Source of the DNA: Diphasiastrum complanatum
Lineage: Eukaryota > Streptophyta > Lycopodiopsida > Lycopodiales > Lycopodiaceae
Direction: 5' to 3'
Length of the DNA: 64,000 nt
NCBI GenBank assembly: GCA_029204225.1
Contig: CM055095.1
Location: forward strand, 43,489,184 to 43,553,183
The notes under the pieces were generated by a model. It saw only the letters and a program-made list of their open reading frames with translations, was not told the DNA's origin and did not search any database. The position numbers and the translations under genes are program-made. This document shows, piece after piece, positions 41,986 through 54,599 of this stretch (the first letter of the stretch is position 1; each line of letters begins with the position of its first letter).

Positions 41986-42778
41986 TAACGACAACATGTT
42001 GACCATAAACTAGTTGAAAGGTTGTCTGATTTGTACTACTTTTGTAAGCGGTTCTGAATGCCCATAATGCTGCATATAGCTTATGTTCGCAATCAGACCG
42101 ACTCACTTCAACTGTTTTTATCATAATAGTGCAAAGAATTTTATTGGAAGATTCAGCTTGGCCATTTCCTCTGGAATAGAAAGGAGTACTAAATCTGTGT
42201 ATAACAAAAAAATCTTCCAATAAACACTTTATTGTTTGATTAACAAAGTGTGTACCCCGGTCACTGACAAATCTCGATCGGACATCCAAACATGATAATA
42301 ATATTTTCATAGAAAAACTTGGCCGTAGATTTCGCATCAGCAACTTTGATAGCTTTGGCTTCAATCCACTTGGTCATATAATTAGTTGCTACAACAATGT
42401 ATCGGGCCTGAGATCCTTGCACGGCAGGATGAATAGGACCAACATAATCCAGTCCTCATTTTTCAAACGGCGCTTGCGATAAAATCGGATGCAAGGGTTC
42501 ATAGTCCTGTCTAGTAGGCCGTCGTGCTCATTGGCAAACATCACATGTCTGAATATAATTTTCTGTGTCCTTATGAAGTGTAGGCCACAACAACCTGATT
42601 GCAAAAGTTTGCAAACCGTAATATCAATAGAGAAGTGTCCTCTGCCTATGCCATCATGTGAAAACATGATTAAAACTGGTATTTCATGCGGTAAAACACA
42701 TCTACGTAGAATATTGTTTGATCCAGGACGATATAATTGTCCTGCAATCAATTGATAAGGTTGAGTCTTATGAATCAA
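41985..42778 (-). pseudogene. Ty3/gypsy integrase
   Basis: On the minus strand, 42778-42389 encodes QPYQLIAGQLYRPGSNNILRR and HVMFANEHDGLLDR, a decayed HHCC region of gypsy integrase. 42364-41985 encodes RFVSDRGTHFVNQTIKCLLEDF (catalytic Asp), FSTPFYSRGNGQAESSNKI (catalytic Glu region) and LWAFRTAYKSSTNQTTFQLVYG. It is the downstream end of the gypsy pol that starts at 43926. The C-terminus and 3' LTR are missing at the junction with the copia element. Confidence 0.88.
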
Positions 42779-42781
42779 TTG

Positions 42782-43926
42782 TCACTTCTGTACTTTTGTC
42801 AAAGAGTCATTCGGTTGTCCTAGCATCAGATACTCAACAATATCCGTTGCCCACTCAGGTACTGCTTCTACATAGAACAATGCAGCATCTGGTAATTCAT
42901 CATCCACTTCAGTAAAAATCATGGCTAATGCTTCACGTTCTGTTGTTGAATAGTTCTTCTCCGGATCTGTAAGTTGTCTGCTTGCAAATCGTATAGGATA
43001 GTCTGTTGTTGAATAGTTCTTCTCCGGATCTGTAAGCTGTCTGCTTGCAAATCTTATAGGATAGTCTTTCTTATAGTCACCTGGCTGCGTCAAAACTGAT
43101 CCAATGGCATATTTTGAGGCATCCATGTGAACATGAAATTCAACCGTCCAATCTGGAGAACACAATATCGGTGTTGAAGTTAATGCTTTTTTTTTTAATT
43201 TTTCAAAGGCTTCTAACGCCGCTACTGTCCAAATAGGAACAATAGTCAGTTTGTATATGGGTCGTGCTAAATCCGCAAAGAAGGTAATAAAAATCGATAG
43301 TAGTTCGCATGACCCATAAACACAAAAACTCCACGAATTATTGTTGGTGGTGGCAATTCCACAATAACCTTGATTTTAGAATAATTTGTGGCAATGCCAT
43401 GTCTTGATATCACATGCCCAAGCACAACTCCGTGGGAAACCCATATCTGACATTTTTCTGAATTTAGGAAAATTTGATATTTGCGACATCTTTCAAATAC
43501 TTTCTCCAATCGATCCAGGTGGTATGTATCTATACTATGGACTCTCATGTCATCCAAGTAAATTTCAAAGAATTATTGTAGACAATCTTTAAAAGCAAAT
43601 TGTATTACTCTTTGGAACAAACTTGGTGCATTACAGAGTCCAAACGACATTACTTTGTAGGCATAGGTGAACCATTCTGTTGCAAAAGCGGTTTTGTGGC
43701 GATCTGCAAGTGCAATCTTAACCTGGTTGTAACCACTAAATCCATCCAGGAAACTGTAAGCTTCCACTCTAGCAAGGCGATCCAAAATGCTTTCAGTAAA
43801 AGGTAACGAAAAGTGATCCTTCCGCATCACTTTGTTCAAAGCCTTGCGATTCACACAAATTCTCAATTTGCCATTCTTCTTAGGAACAATGACAATCGGT
43901 GAAACCCATTTCTTCAAATCCAGCAC
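42782..43926 (-). pseudogene. Ty3/gypsy reverse transcriptase-RNase H
   Basis: The RT begins at about 43926: WVSPIVIVPKKNGKLRICV, AYSFLDGFSGYNQVKIA, TYKVMSFGLCNAPS-like box and an FAFKDCLQ end. 43557-43267 continues with MDDMRVHS (the second half of the YLDD box lies at the frame break), FLNSEKCQIW and LGHVISRHGI. RNase H is at 43165-42782 with HVHMDASKYAIGSVL and EREALAMIF. Within RNase H a 63-bp in-frame tandem duplication repeats PIRFASRQLTDPEKNYSTT. Frame breaks and the duplication indicate a relic. This RT is of the chromovirus/Tat type seen in plants. Confidence 0.9.
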
Positions 43927-45389
43927 AAAAAAGTGGTCCTTGATGGACTTCTGGTTCAGCTTGAGTTAACTTTTGCAATACTTCTTTTGCTTTTGGCACC
44001 AACTTCAGGAACTCTCCTAATGAAATATTGATCTTACTAGACAAAATATTCATGAGCAGTTCTGTTTGCGGCGTTTCCGGTTCAGTCATCTTGAAGGGTT
44101 CTTCATGATGATGCAACTAAGAATTCATATCTATACATGAATTAGTCGGTGGTTGCACTGGTGAAGAATGAACTTTGGCTGTTACTCTAGCAGCTTCAAG
44201 CTCCTCTTCCTCTTGCAAATGTTTAATCCACTGCCTCATATCTTGATATCTTCTTTTTTCTACATGAAGATTCGAATATACTCCAGATGGTGTTGGTATA
44301 TCACTTAATGGTATAGAATCAGCACGTACTGGATCTGCTACAGGTTCTTTTTGCTTCTGTGCTCTGGTAACCACCATCAAGGGTACACTTGGTTTATCAA
44401 ATTTACAAGAGCTATAGTTGGTGGTGTTTCGGTCTTATTAAACACTCTTTGTAGCAATGCTCATAACCACAGTCACGACAGAATGGTACAAATTTGTCTT
44501 TATTTGGACATTCTGCGATTCTGTGATTTTCTCCACATGCAAGGCATCCAAGTGGTGCTCTGGTCCAGTTTCTAGATGCTTGTTACATTTTCCATGGTAG
44601 GAAAAGTCTTTGCAAACTTCTCGGGTTCCTTGTTTGCTTGTCCATGGAAATCTTCCAATGCCTTGATCTTCTCGTCAAATTGCGACTGCAACTTTTCCAT
44701 CTGTTTCTGCTAGTTTTTTCCAAGTTTCTCGAACTCATTGAGCATCATCTCTGCAGTAGCATTGACGTTCGTTGATGCAATAGTGGTGGATGTCGTAGTG
44801 GTCTGCCCTGCTATATAAGACAACATACTGATATTCGGCTCATCGTCTGAATCTTCATCCTCTTTTCGAATTGCATCGTCCATAGCGTTTTTCAAAATTG
44901 CGTACTCATTGTGGCGTTTCAACTCATGTCTGATCCTTTTAGGTAGATCTGACAAAACCACATAATCATGGCATTTTCATTAATCAGCTCAGGTTCGCAC
45001 TTAGATCTGAGGCGTTTTACCCGTTCAATATAATCTCGAACCGTTTTTTGCTTTTTCATATTAATTTCACTTAAAAGTAGGAAAGGGTCTTCCATAAACT
45101 TACGAGGTTTGAACTGTGTGATGAGGGCTCGTTTAACAGTTTTTCAATCTGTACGCTCTGTCTTATCTTGATTATAGTAGCAATCTTGTGTTGCGCCTGT
45201 TAAGGCCATTGGAAATAGCTTAAGTTTATCTTGGAAAAAAACTTCGCCATAGACTTCACAAGATTCAGCATAGATATGGAGAAATCTAACTGGATCTATT
45301 AATCCATTGTATTTGTGTAGATCCAGATGGGGTGCTCTTCTAACAATAATTGGATTGACTTCCTGAGGAGCACCTCCAGGAGCAGCCAT
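43880..45389 (-). pseudogene. Ty3/gypsy gag, zinc finger and linker
   Basis: From 45389 the minus strand encodes APGGAPQEVNPIIVRRAP and HKYNGLIDPVRFLHIYAES, a retrotransposon gag matrix/capsid start. 44961-44710 is the gag C-terminal region with KRIRHELKRHNEYAI. Around 44545-44460 lies a Cys-rich segment (CLACGENHRIAECP with a second CxxC) resembling a zinc knuckle. 44380-43880 is an acidic linker, possibly including the protease, that could not be recognised. Gag is degraded but the order gag-RT-RNase H-integrase is that of Ty3/gypsy. Confidence 0.78.
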
Positions 45390-46712
45390 TATTACAGATC
45401 AAATCAAGCAGACAATGAGATTGGAACTAGATTTTCAATCAAAACTATCTTAGATCAGATCGGTTAGATCTCTTCCACTTGACAAGAATCAGATTCCTAT
45501 AACATGAAAAAGATTTCTAAGATCAACTGATCGATACTTCTCAAAATGAAAAATTCTCAGAATCAGAATCAGACTGAATCAGATTTGACCCAAAATTTGA
45601 CAGACTTGATCTGGAAAATCAGATAAAAATAAAACTGACGAAGGTTCCTTAGGCAAAGGTTGACTCACAACAATGCTTTTTTTTGATAAAAACTCTCTAA
45701 TCAGGCTTTTTTGACAAATTCTATGAAAATAACCTTCGCTAAACTCTCAGACTGAGAATCTGAAATAGATAAAGCTAAAATAGAACTGGCGAAGGTTCTT
45801 GGCACATAAAAACACAGTTTCTGTAGTTTAGCAAGGATAAAAATAGAGATCTTCTATGATCCGGATAGAATGAATGTTCGTCAAACTCAAAAATAATAAA
45901 TTATTATAATAGAATAATCTGGAAACTCAATGAAAAATCAAGAGTAATACTGGTAATTTTGCAAAAAAGAGACTTTTTTTGACAAAAATATAACAATATG
46001 ATAACTGATCCTCTGAGAAACCTCCAATTTTCTAATATTATTCTTCGTTGACCTGGCAGTAGATGAATCTGAATCACATCTATGCACAGTGAATCGGATG
46101 AAGGTCCTTTTTCTGTATTTTCAGAGTTTTGGTGATTTTCTGGTAGTTTTTCTGATGTTTCTGAAAATCTGCTAGGAAGAATTGTTCGCCCTTCAAATTG
46201 AAGGTTCTGTGATCAAAACCGAAGGTGCTTGCAACTCGACGAACGTTTCTTGAAAGAGAGCAAAAAGTTATCAGCTCTGATGACGATTTTTGTCTCCTTT
46301 TGACCAAAATCTGGCAGATTTGACCGATTTTTGTTGTTTTTTTTGATATCTCAGATCCAAATGGATCTTAAGATTGGTGATCTGAATAGCTTTTCATGTT
46401 CCGCCGGACACGGACGCAGATTGCCCGCGTCCGGCCCGGACCCTCATGTCTGGTACTACTATAAGCATAGGCTGTGGAGGATCTGAACCATGATATTACA
46501 CAAAGTTCCTACTTCCTAAAAGAAAAGGTCCAATTAAATTAGATTTCAAACAAGAAAATCCACTCAAATCAGGCAAAATCACTCCCAAACTAACCCTAAA
46601 TGCAGATTTAACACTATTCATGCCATGACAAGATGTCTAATGCAAGCTAACCATCCAACAAACATGCTGCAAACTGAAAAATTGGCGTAGCTCCCCGACA
46701 ACGTGTCAAAAT
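45390..46712 (-). other. Gypsy 5' leader with Tat-type primer region
   Basis: Between the gag start and the LTR end lies a non-coding leader rich in short CTGAGAATC/AGATCTG repeats. At its far end (46683-46712) the minus strand reads TTTTGACACGTTGTCGGGGA, close to the TTTTGGCGCCGTTGCCGGGGA sequence beside the primer site of plant Tat/Ogre elements. A GC-rich CCGGACACGGACGCAGATTG patch occurs at 46403. Confidence 0.6.
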
Positions 46713-47100
46713 TGTAGTGGGTTTTTTTCCTAGTCTATCCTCAACCCAAGATCCAATCAATTTAGTATCAAGGAGATGAAATTAGAGCTTATCTTGGAGA
46801 GCTTTCTTGATGGAGAAAGTGATTCATGTGCCTAAAATCACATGAGAGCTATGATCATGCTCTAGAATCAGGCCCTATCCTTTGAATGATCAATAATCAT
46901 GAATAATGATACCTTATTTTGTCTATTTTGGTAAAGCTTTGCTACTCTTGTCTAGTTTTTTGATTTTTTAAGTATTTTTTTGATTTCTTGCATTTCCATT
47001 GTAATTTGATGTTAATGAATGAATTAGATGTTTTAATGCTAAGGTTGGCACATGACTGTAACATCTTCATCCTTAGTTTTAAACTTTAGATAAAATATCC
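46713..47100 (-). repeat. Probable 5' LTR of the gypsy element (outer end unknown)
   Basis: TGTAGTGGG at 46713 is the complement of an LTR end CCCACTACA adjoining the primer region. The outer boundary could not be placed because no partner LTR survives. Confidence 0.45.
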
Positions 47101-50100
47101 ACTAGAAGTGCTTTGAACTCAAACATGTTGTTTGTTTTATCTATTAAAAAAAAAAAACTTTTTGCGTCTTAGCTATTTTGAAAAGCAACTAAACATTTGG
47201 TCAATCTAATCATGACCGTGACAATCCACCAATAAGAATCAATCCTTATTTATCTTGAAAATTTTCAAAACAAGCAATATCGACAAATATTCCAACACCA
47301 TTTGATTTTACCTTCACGAGTAGTATTATCAAGTAGAGAATCTCTCACAAAATGTCGCAGTAGTATTCTTTTCTACAATTGATTTGATACAAAAAATACA
47401 AAAAAAAAAAAATTTAATTTAATCAATTGAAAACACAAATGAAATTAAAAAAAATTTCATGTAAGTGTCAAATAATTATTAAAAAAACAAAATACATATT
47501 GTCAATTTTTTTTTTCTTGCAAAGTTTTAGCTTGTTTCTTAGCACTTTCAACTACTCGCAAGTCTTACAAACAAACATTCTTGGATTTTTAGGAATTTTC
47601 ACAAGGCCAAAATCCATGTTCCAAACTTTCAGGATAATATAGATAACTCAAATGTGGAACATTCTTGAACATTGCAAAATCCAAATTATTTTCAATTTCA
47701 TAGAATTGTTTGGAAAATGAAAATATATAGAATTTGGAATCTTTTCGACATGCACATCAAAGAAATGTATTAACCATGTTTTTGTAGTTAAGGCGTTTGA
47801 AGAAATTGTGTCCCTGAACCGAACTTTGTAAACTTTGATCATTTTGTAATCTCATGTGGATACGAGCAAGTCTTGAATTTCCAATTGCATTACGACATAC
47901 ATTAATTGTTTCTAAAAAATAATTTTTTTTGAAATCAAACCTTATAGTCGAACATAGATAGTAATTCTAATCATCTTTTGTCCATAAAAAAAAAAAAATC
48001 GAAAACATCTGATTTTAGTATCGCTTTAACTCTTGCAAACCTATAAATTTCATGTGGTTTAGATAATTGCTTTTGACATTTTGTCATTGTACAGCTTGCT
48101 TGTAATCTCTCATAAATCTTTTACCGACTTTGGATTCTACTTTGTAGGAAGAATTTGTATACGTCAAACTAGCTATCAGTAGAAAATCTGTACCAACTAC
48201 ATGTCCATCTTGCATCTCTTCTCGCTCATCTTCCTAAATTTTATTTGAACGTTCTAATCTTTCAAAAATTTCTTTCACATTTAAAAATATGGATCTTCTT
48301 GATATAGATGTAAGTCTGTTGGACCTCCTTGCACATATTAAAAACTTTAAAGAAACATTTCTTTAACGTGGAATGGTAGATTGACTAGAATATGTAACTA
48401 AGTGCTTGCTTGAATCTGAATCACTGCAAATTTCAATAGAAAAATAATGGTATCTTATATGAGGGTGGTACAAGATTTAAGGATGAAGAAGATGTAGTAA
48501 ATCGTTGACCAAATTGTTGGTAACTTGAAGTGATTTCATGATACATAGTAGAAGCTCTAATCTCCAAAGAAAAACTAATGTCAATTCCGTCGTAGTGGAG
48601 CGGGAGGAACCAAGGATGATGAGCTCTCCATATTTGAAAAAAAAATAAAAAATTGAAGACTAAAAATGCAGAGCTAAAACCTATATTGCCTTGTAGTAAA
48701 ATGTTCAGCTTCCTAATGAAAAATAAAAAATACAAGCTTTTACAAGAGTATGTACAATCATAGAAGGCTACCCCAGTATGTCAATTAGTATCCCAATCAA
48801 CGCAAAATCTTTTAAAATGATTCAACATCCTAAAAAAAAAAAACCACCATTTTTTATTATTTTTATTTTTGTCCAAAAACAGACTTTTTCATAAAAAAAA
48901 AAATCCTCAAAATCACGAAAAATTTATACAAAAAGTATACAAATTAACCAAAATTCAATATACCATGTTCAAAAAATTTATTTATTTTAATAAAAAAATC
49001 TAAAAATTTAAAGATGTCCACGTGAACAAAATATACACATATTTATGGTGTTTCAGTAGTCCAAATTGATTGTCTAGAATACATTTGTTGCTAGCTATGC
49101 TAAATCCACAAACTTTGAAAACACTGAAAATTTATTTTATATTATTTTTTTTTACAATTTAAATTCCAAGAAATTCTCACTAACTCCTCTCAACTCATCA
49201 GTGCTCGAAATCTTATCAAGATATTTCTTTTCAGCTGATGAAGTTGACGACTCATCATTTTCATCAAAATTTATTGGCAAATTCTCATCTAAGTCAACAT
49301 CCAATGTTGACAAAAAATTGTGTATTATGGCTTTGCTACGTTGGTGTCGAGTCAAAGATGATGGTTGTGCACTTAACCCAAGATGTTCTTGTAAAATAGA
49401 TATTGTTGACTTTCATAAATGGTTCGTCATTGTCAATTCAAAATTAAAGTGAATTAGCTCGTGGTAGTGTAGGCTAGTGACACTTGGCTTGATACTAGAG
49501 GGATAGTGACATAGCATCTCTTAATCTCATTTGTCAATTTGGGCCAATCATATTGCAAGGAGCACCAAAATAGTCCAATCATTGTATGAAGTGGCATGTA
49601 GGAGGTCCAATCATTGTAAGAGATGGAATTTTAGAAGTCCAATCAATTTGCTTCATTTCCATGCTCTTGGATCTCGAACTACTATGAGTGAGAGTGAGGG
49701 TGAGTCCATACCTAGTTTTTTGTAGCAAGATTGAAAGATAGGAAGCTCCAACACTTAGATTGTTTTTTACATTCTCTCTCTACTCGAGAGCTCCATGTTG
49801 CATTCTCTCTTTACCCGAGAGCAAGCCAAGACTATACTTCACGAAAAGTGTCCTTTCATTATGTGTGATGAATGGTTGATGATTGAAGGCATGTACAAGT
49901 GTTTTTGCCTTAGATTTTTGAGCTAGTATTCAATAGTTATATAGGCAAATAAATTGAGATATTGATCAGTATCCACGACAGAGACAAAAATGACCAAAAA
50001 TAGGTCTTCACAGTATCTGACTCCTCAGAGTTAGAGAGAGTAAAAAGTATTTAAAACTATAGCAATTGAATTGTTTCTATAAGTAGGATCACACGCTTAT

Positions 50101-50590
50101 CAACATGATTGTCTTGTGATCTGATCGTTGTTTTTACAACATTGAATATACAGAATCGCTATTGTTCTATCTCACTGCATTCGTGTTGAATGTTTATTAA
50201 CTCTCACTCTTCTTTTGTCACTATCACAAGTACTTCAGTATGGCTGTCATAGACGCCTAATTATTTCACATTCTTTTATGTTTAGAATATCAGTATCAGA
50301 GAAGTGCACGGTTGTCCCAGACGCCTAATCGTTTCACATTCTCTCTTTATGGTTGTCTACAACACCTATACTGACTTTCATCACATATCAAAACTGCTCT
50401 ATCATTCTGTTCTCTAAGTAATCCAGATCTTTACATTATCGGTTTTCATATTGTTCATCGTATTTTTTTTTTGGGGCGACGAACTTCTTCCGCTACGGCC
50501 TATCAGACCACCCTGTATGTGTTTCAATCAGAACCAAATAGGTTCATATTTTCAGAGCTAGTTTACATTTGACTTGTAATTCAATCTCTA
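47101..50590. other. AT-rich stretch without recognisable genes
   Basis: Many A or T runs and only short frames. 49152-49355 (minus) gives an acidic 67-residue frame (LDVDLDENLPINFDENDE) of unknown nature. The last 450 bases, 50150-50590, could be a copia LTR and leader because a copia gag starts at 50603, but no TG...CA boundaries were fixed. Confidence 0.5.
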
Positions 50591-50602
50591 TTTATCAATC
50601 TT

Positions 50603-50760
50603 CATGGAAGGATCAACCTCAGAGATCCACTTGATCAACAAGTTCAACGGAGATGATTTCCACATGTGGAAATTCAAAATGAGGATAGAAATTGAGAATC
50701 AACCACACCCTCCAAAACTTGATTTCAAGCCAAAATCACTTCACACTTGATAGATGCAAA
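50603..50760 (+). pseudogene. Ty1/copia gag N-terminus
   Basis: The ATG at 50603 begins EGSTSEIHLINKFNGDDFHM followed by WKFKMRIEIENQ, the classic copia gag start (FxGxNFxxWKxxM). It is cut after about 45 codons by an insertion. Confidence 0.8.
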
Positions 50761-51330
50761 TCAATCCTAGGTAGGCTCTTATACCATGCGTAATTTTCAA
50801 TCTTCTCAAACAATGTGAATGATCTCCTAAAATGTGTGGGATTGCACATAGATCAATCTATCTCTTATGTCATGTTAATTATAGAGTTTAAAAGATCATT
50901 AACAGTTCTAGAGTAGATTTGTAGATCGATTATTGGCAGAGCGTGAAGACATAGACAACTACAATCTCCTTCACATGTAACCATAGGAGCGTGATATTGC
51001 AATGCGGTCGTAACTACATGCAGACCGCAAGCATTGACTTGGAAGTTTCCTTCGTTCAGTTTTCTTCATAAGTTGTCGTCATATGTTGACCGCAATCGTA
51101 GTGTCTTGGGTAGTTAGTGGTTCCTTGAGGTATCTAGTGTAACTCTGCAGTATGTTGTATACCTCGCATTCTTCAGAAATATGTCGCATATCTCGGGTGC
51201 TCGAAATGGCTCGAAAGCCCGAGTAGAACACCTTTGTAGCATTTTTTGCAAATACCTTATGTGCTTAGAATGCTTGAAAAGTTAAATAAAAGACCTTGTT
51301 GGGTTTTAAAGATTGCAAGTAAAAATACGA
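50760..51330. mobile_element. Insertion splitting the copia gag, LTR-like
   Basis: About 570 bases without coding potential separate two parts of one gag gene. GGCTCTTATACCATGCG at 50777 resembles the complement of a copia primer site, so the insertion may be an antisense LTR plus primer region. Exact ends and target duplication were not found. Confidence 0.45.
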
Positions 51331-52456
51331 ATTGTACGACTTAGTTCATTTCTGTAAAAATGTCTCAAATGAAATTTTGAGAGAGATTAGTACTTGTACC
51401 ACGGCCAAGGAGGCTAGGGACACTCTCAAAGCCATCTATGAAGCCAAGAATACTTCTAGACTACTCACTCTTAGGAATCAAATTTTTCAAAGCTATCAAA
51501 GAGTGATGAGAGTGCTTCAAATTTTGTCATGAGAGTCAAGGATCTCCATAGAGAGCTTGCATGCATAGGTTCATTATCTCAATCAAAGTGAACTAGTCCA
51601 AGTAATCCTTAATGGATTGAAATATGAGTTTGAAAACATTGTACAATCCTATGCCATCAAGGAGGAGCTTCCAAGTTTGGAAGCACTTCAAGGAGTCCTC
51701 ATTTTTTAAGAATGTAGGCAAGAGAACAAGCTCATGAGATTCAACAAGCCTTCATTGAAGGATGGTGGAGAAGACATAGCTCTATTCACCAAGGAAAATC
51801 CAAAGGGGAGGAGCAAAGGACAACAACATATTTCAAGAAGGACAAGGACAAAGACAAAGCCAAGGATGGAGATGACGATCATTCATCTCAAGCTTCAACA
51901 TCTAATAGGAAGAAAAAGAATATCAAGTGCTTCTTTTGTGGCAAGAAAGGCCACTATGCCTCTAATTGCTTCAAAAAGAAGAATCAATTCGAGCAAGCTA
52001 ACCTCACTAATGAAAAAGAGAGTGATATGGAGGTTTCACTAATGATGTCTAGTTTTTCTTCCTCTTCTTTCAAGAATGATGATTTGTGGTGGATTGATAA
52101 TGGGGCTAGTTCTCATATGTCTAGTTCCAAAGTCTTTTTTCTAGTCTCAAGTCTTATGAAGGTGTCAAAAGTCTATTTATATTGCAGATGATTTTGAGTG
52201 TAGTATTGAATGAATAGGAAATATCCCCTTGGATGTAGCATCATCAAAAGTTTTGTCTCCCAAAGATGTGCTTTATGTGCCAAAACTAACAAAGAATCTC
52301 ATAAGTGTTTGGTCAATTGTTTGACAATGGTCTTGATGTCAAATTTGATGTAGACACTTGTATAATCAAGAGTGACGATAAGGTGATAGCTAGAAGATCT
52401 ATATTTGGTAGACTCTACAAACTAGATTCTAGTGAGGAGGAGTGCTTGCTATCACA
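51330..52456 (+). pseudogene. Ty1/copia gag, zinc knuckle and protease region
   Basis: The sequence encodes YDLVHFCKNVSNEILREIST and TLKAIYEAKNTSRLLTLRNQ (gag), frameshifts into LHRELACIG-like and LVQVILNGLKYEFENIVQSY, then a CCHC knuckle KCFFCGKKGHYASNC at about 51930-51970. The protease start WWIDNGASSHMSS follows at 52090; the usual DSGAS is DNGAS here, changing the residue after the catalytic Asp. 52190-52456 has VLYVPKLTKNLISV and LYKLDSSEE of the region before integrase, after which the element stops. Confidence 0.82.
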
Positions 52457-52507
52457 CTTCTACTCAATGCAGCCGGTACACCACTCTATCGCTTTCAAAA
52501 GCCTTAG

Positions 52508-52656
52508 GGGGATCCTCTTACTCGCATTGTTCAAGTCTGGATAGTAGCTGCTCAAAAGTGGGGCATCAAAGTGTCTGCTCCAGACAAACAATTGTATGAA
52601 GCACTCGTAGACAGCAAAACAGGAACTCCAAAGCTGTTACACACCGAGCAATTTAG
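52508..52656 (+). CDS. Candidate internal exon, family unknown
   Basis: A 149-base open segment lies between an acceptor-like AAAAGCCTTAG and a donor GTTAGA. It encodes GDPLTRIVQVWIVAAQKWG, then IKVSAPDKQLYEALVDS and KTGTPKLLHTEQFR, with protein-like composition and no relation to the copia sequence before it. No family is recognised. It may be a captured gene fragment or an exon of a gene broken by transposons. It is not evidently linked to the exon at 39879. Confidence 0.3.
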
Positions 52657-53700
52657 GTTAGACACCATATATTGATCAATTGCTGTGCATGAATTTCATT
52701 ACAGTAAGATGACCTAGAGTCAATGTCTGCAATTGTAAATGCTACACTCTGAGACAACATTCCGACTGCTTGAGAACCCATCTCCGAGGAAGGAGGGAAA
52801 ACCTTGAAGGATGAAGGAGACGGGCTAATGGACACACACCCTTGTTATGCGTGATTTGAAGAGGTTGGCATCAAGCCATACATCCGCCTCTGAAACTCCT
52901 GGCCAGCGAGCAGCTTTCTAACCTTTCCTTTCCCAGAGTCGCTTTTGAGAGAGGTGCTCCAATTCTGTCCCTCGCATCCAGCGAGCCTCTAACGGCCCAT
53001 CTAAACATTTCCGAACCCCACATCTGGCTCTGATCATCAGAAAGAGGGGCGCCCACTTCCTTTCCCACAGAGAACGCCCACAGCCAGCAGGTGCAGCGAC
53101 CGTGCCTCCATCCGCGCCCATCCAAAGCCACAGAGAGAGAGAGAGAAATGGGGACGTTACTATTTGAATTAGGATGTGAGAGGGAAATGGGGACGTTATT
53201 GATTTGAATTAGGATGTGGGGATCAATGTGTGCATGCATCTAAAATTTTTAGTTATTTTTTTAAAAAAGTGCATCGGGTAGGAGGATGTATTGGTGCCCA
53301 CCCCATGCATTTTCCTACCCCATACACATGCGCACAAATAGTTTTAAATATGTAGACTAGTAAAGAGTGCCCGTCGTTGACGAGCAACGGCGGTCGATCT
53401 AGGTGGCGGCCAATGATATGGAAATTCAATATGTTGTTGATGGACGTTGATTTTTCGATCTAGGTGGCGGTGGTCCTTGTGCGGCCTAAATGCGGTCCTT
53501 ACGCGGCGGTCTGTATGCGGCTTAAAGGCGGTCCCTATGCCTTCGTTCAGACCGTATGTAGCCGTAGGCGAGACCCTTGCAATGCGGTTTGCAGTTCGTT
53601 CACTTTGTTCAGACCGTAAGCAATACTTTATGGTGCGGTTGAAGTTCGTTAACTTAGTTCATGATTTGGATGATGACCGATCTCACACATCTCGCATCTC
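52657..53700. other. No gene recognised; repeated GCGGTC words and inverted repeat-family sequence
   Basis: 52653-52835 (minus) holds a 60-residue frame of doubtful reality. A short (GA) run is at 53131-53144. 53160-53245 contains TTGAATTAGGATGTG twice. This is the inverted relative of the sequence before the (CT)n at 39740. 53400-53650 repeats GGCGGTC/TGCGGTC words. Confidence 0.45.
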
Positions 53701-53702
53701 GA

Positions 53703-53890
53703 ATATCTAAAATTCGAGTCTTTGGAAAAATTTGAGCCTTCGGAAAAATTCTAGTTTTCGAAAAAAATTCTAGTTTTCGAAAAAATTTTAGTCTTAGGAA
53801 AATTCTAGTCTTTGGAAAAAAAAAATCGAGTCTTTCGAAAAACTCGAGTCTCTAGAGAAATTTGAGTCTTCGAAAAAATCCGAGTCTTTC
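53703..53890. repeat. Minisatellite, inverted relative of the 39.4-kb array
   Basis: About nine imperfect units GAGTCTTTGGAAAAATTC / TAGTTTTCGAAAAAATTC. Reverse-complemented they match the units at 39440-39660. Confidence 0.8.
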
Positions 53891-54599
53891 ACGGTTTAGG
53901 GTATGTCTGTGTGTCTATGCGTGTATTCAATGTGTGGGTTTGAAAAACATTCATCACAAAAATCCAAACTATTATAAAAAATTGAAGCAGCAACAGAAAC
54001 CAATACTTGCGCATACACCAGGTTATCTAACATTGGCTCAAAGTCACTAAGTCTAACAACACTAACATGTCTCCAAACATATGCCACATTCTTGAGTAAC
54101 ATATCTACATCTAATAGGAATCGATATTCTCTTGGCATAAAACATCTTATCCTTTGTTGTTGGAATAAGAACTCGCATAAGCTTCTATCAACTACAAAAT
54201 GGAGCTGCGAGACACCTCATCACCAAAACAAAATAACTCCGTCAGGTCTCGCACAAAAGTTCTATGATTTATGCAGATCTTCGACATCTACAACAACACC
54301 AAGAATGTCAGAAAAAAAATGTACATGCAACAACATATGATAACTCTGCATTCGACAATTGCAAACTATGTAAAGTCATATATTTGATATGACAAACAAC
54401 TCACCAGAAACAACATTACTAACATAACCAATTACCTCCATAGTATCTAACAGCAAGCAGGAAGGTTGAAAGCAACATGAAGTTGAAGCTGACAGGAAGT
54501 TGAAGGCGACCACTCACAAAACAACTACATTATCTCACCACGTCCACTCGCCAAACAACTGCATGTACACAACCTTCTCCATGTACAAAATTTGACAGA
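53891..54599. other. Expected Helitron 3' region, terminus not located
   Basis: No coding similarity was seen. The minus-strand Helitron should end in CTRR preceded by a short hairpin somewhere here or in the repeat at 54600-54760, but no convincing site was found. Confidence 0.35.
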
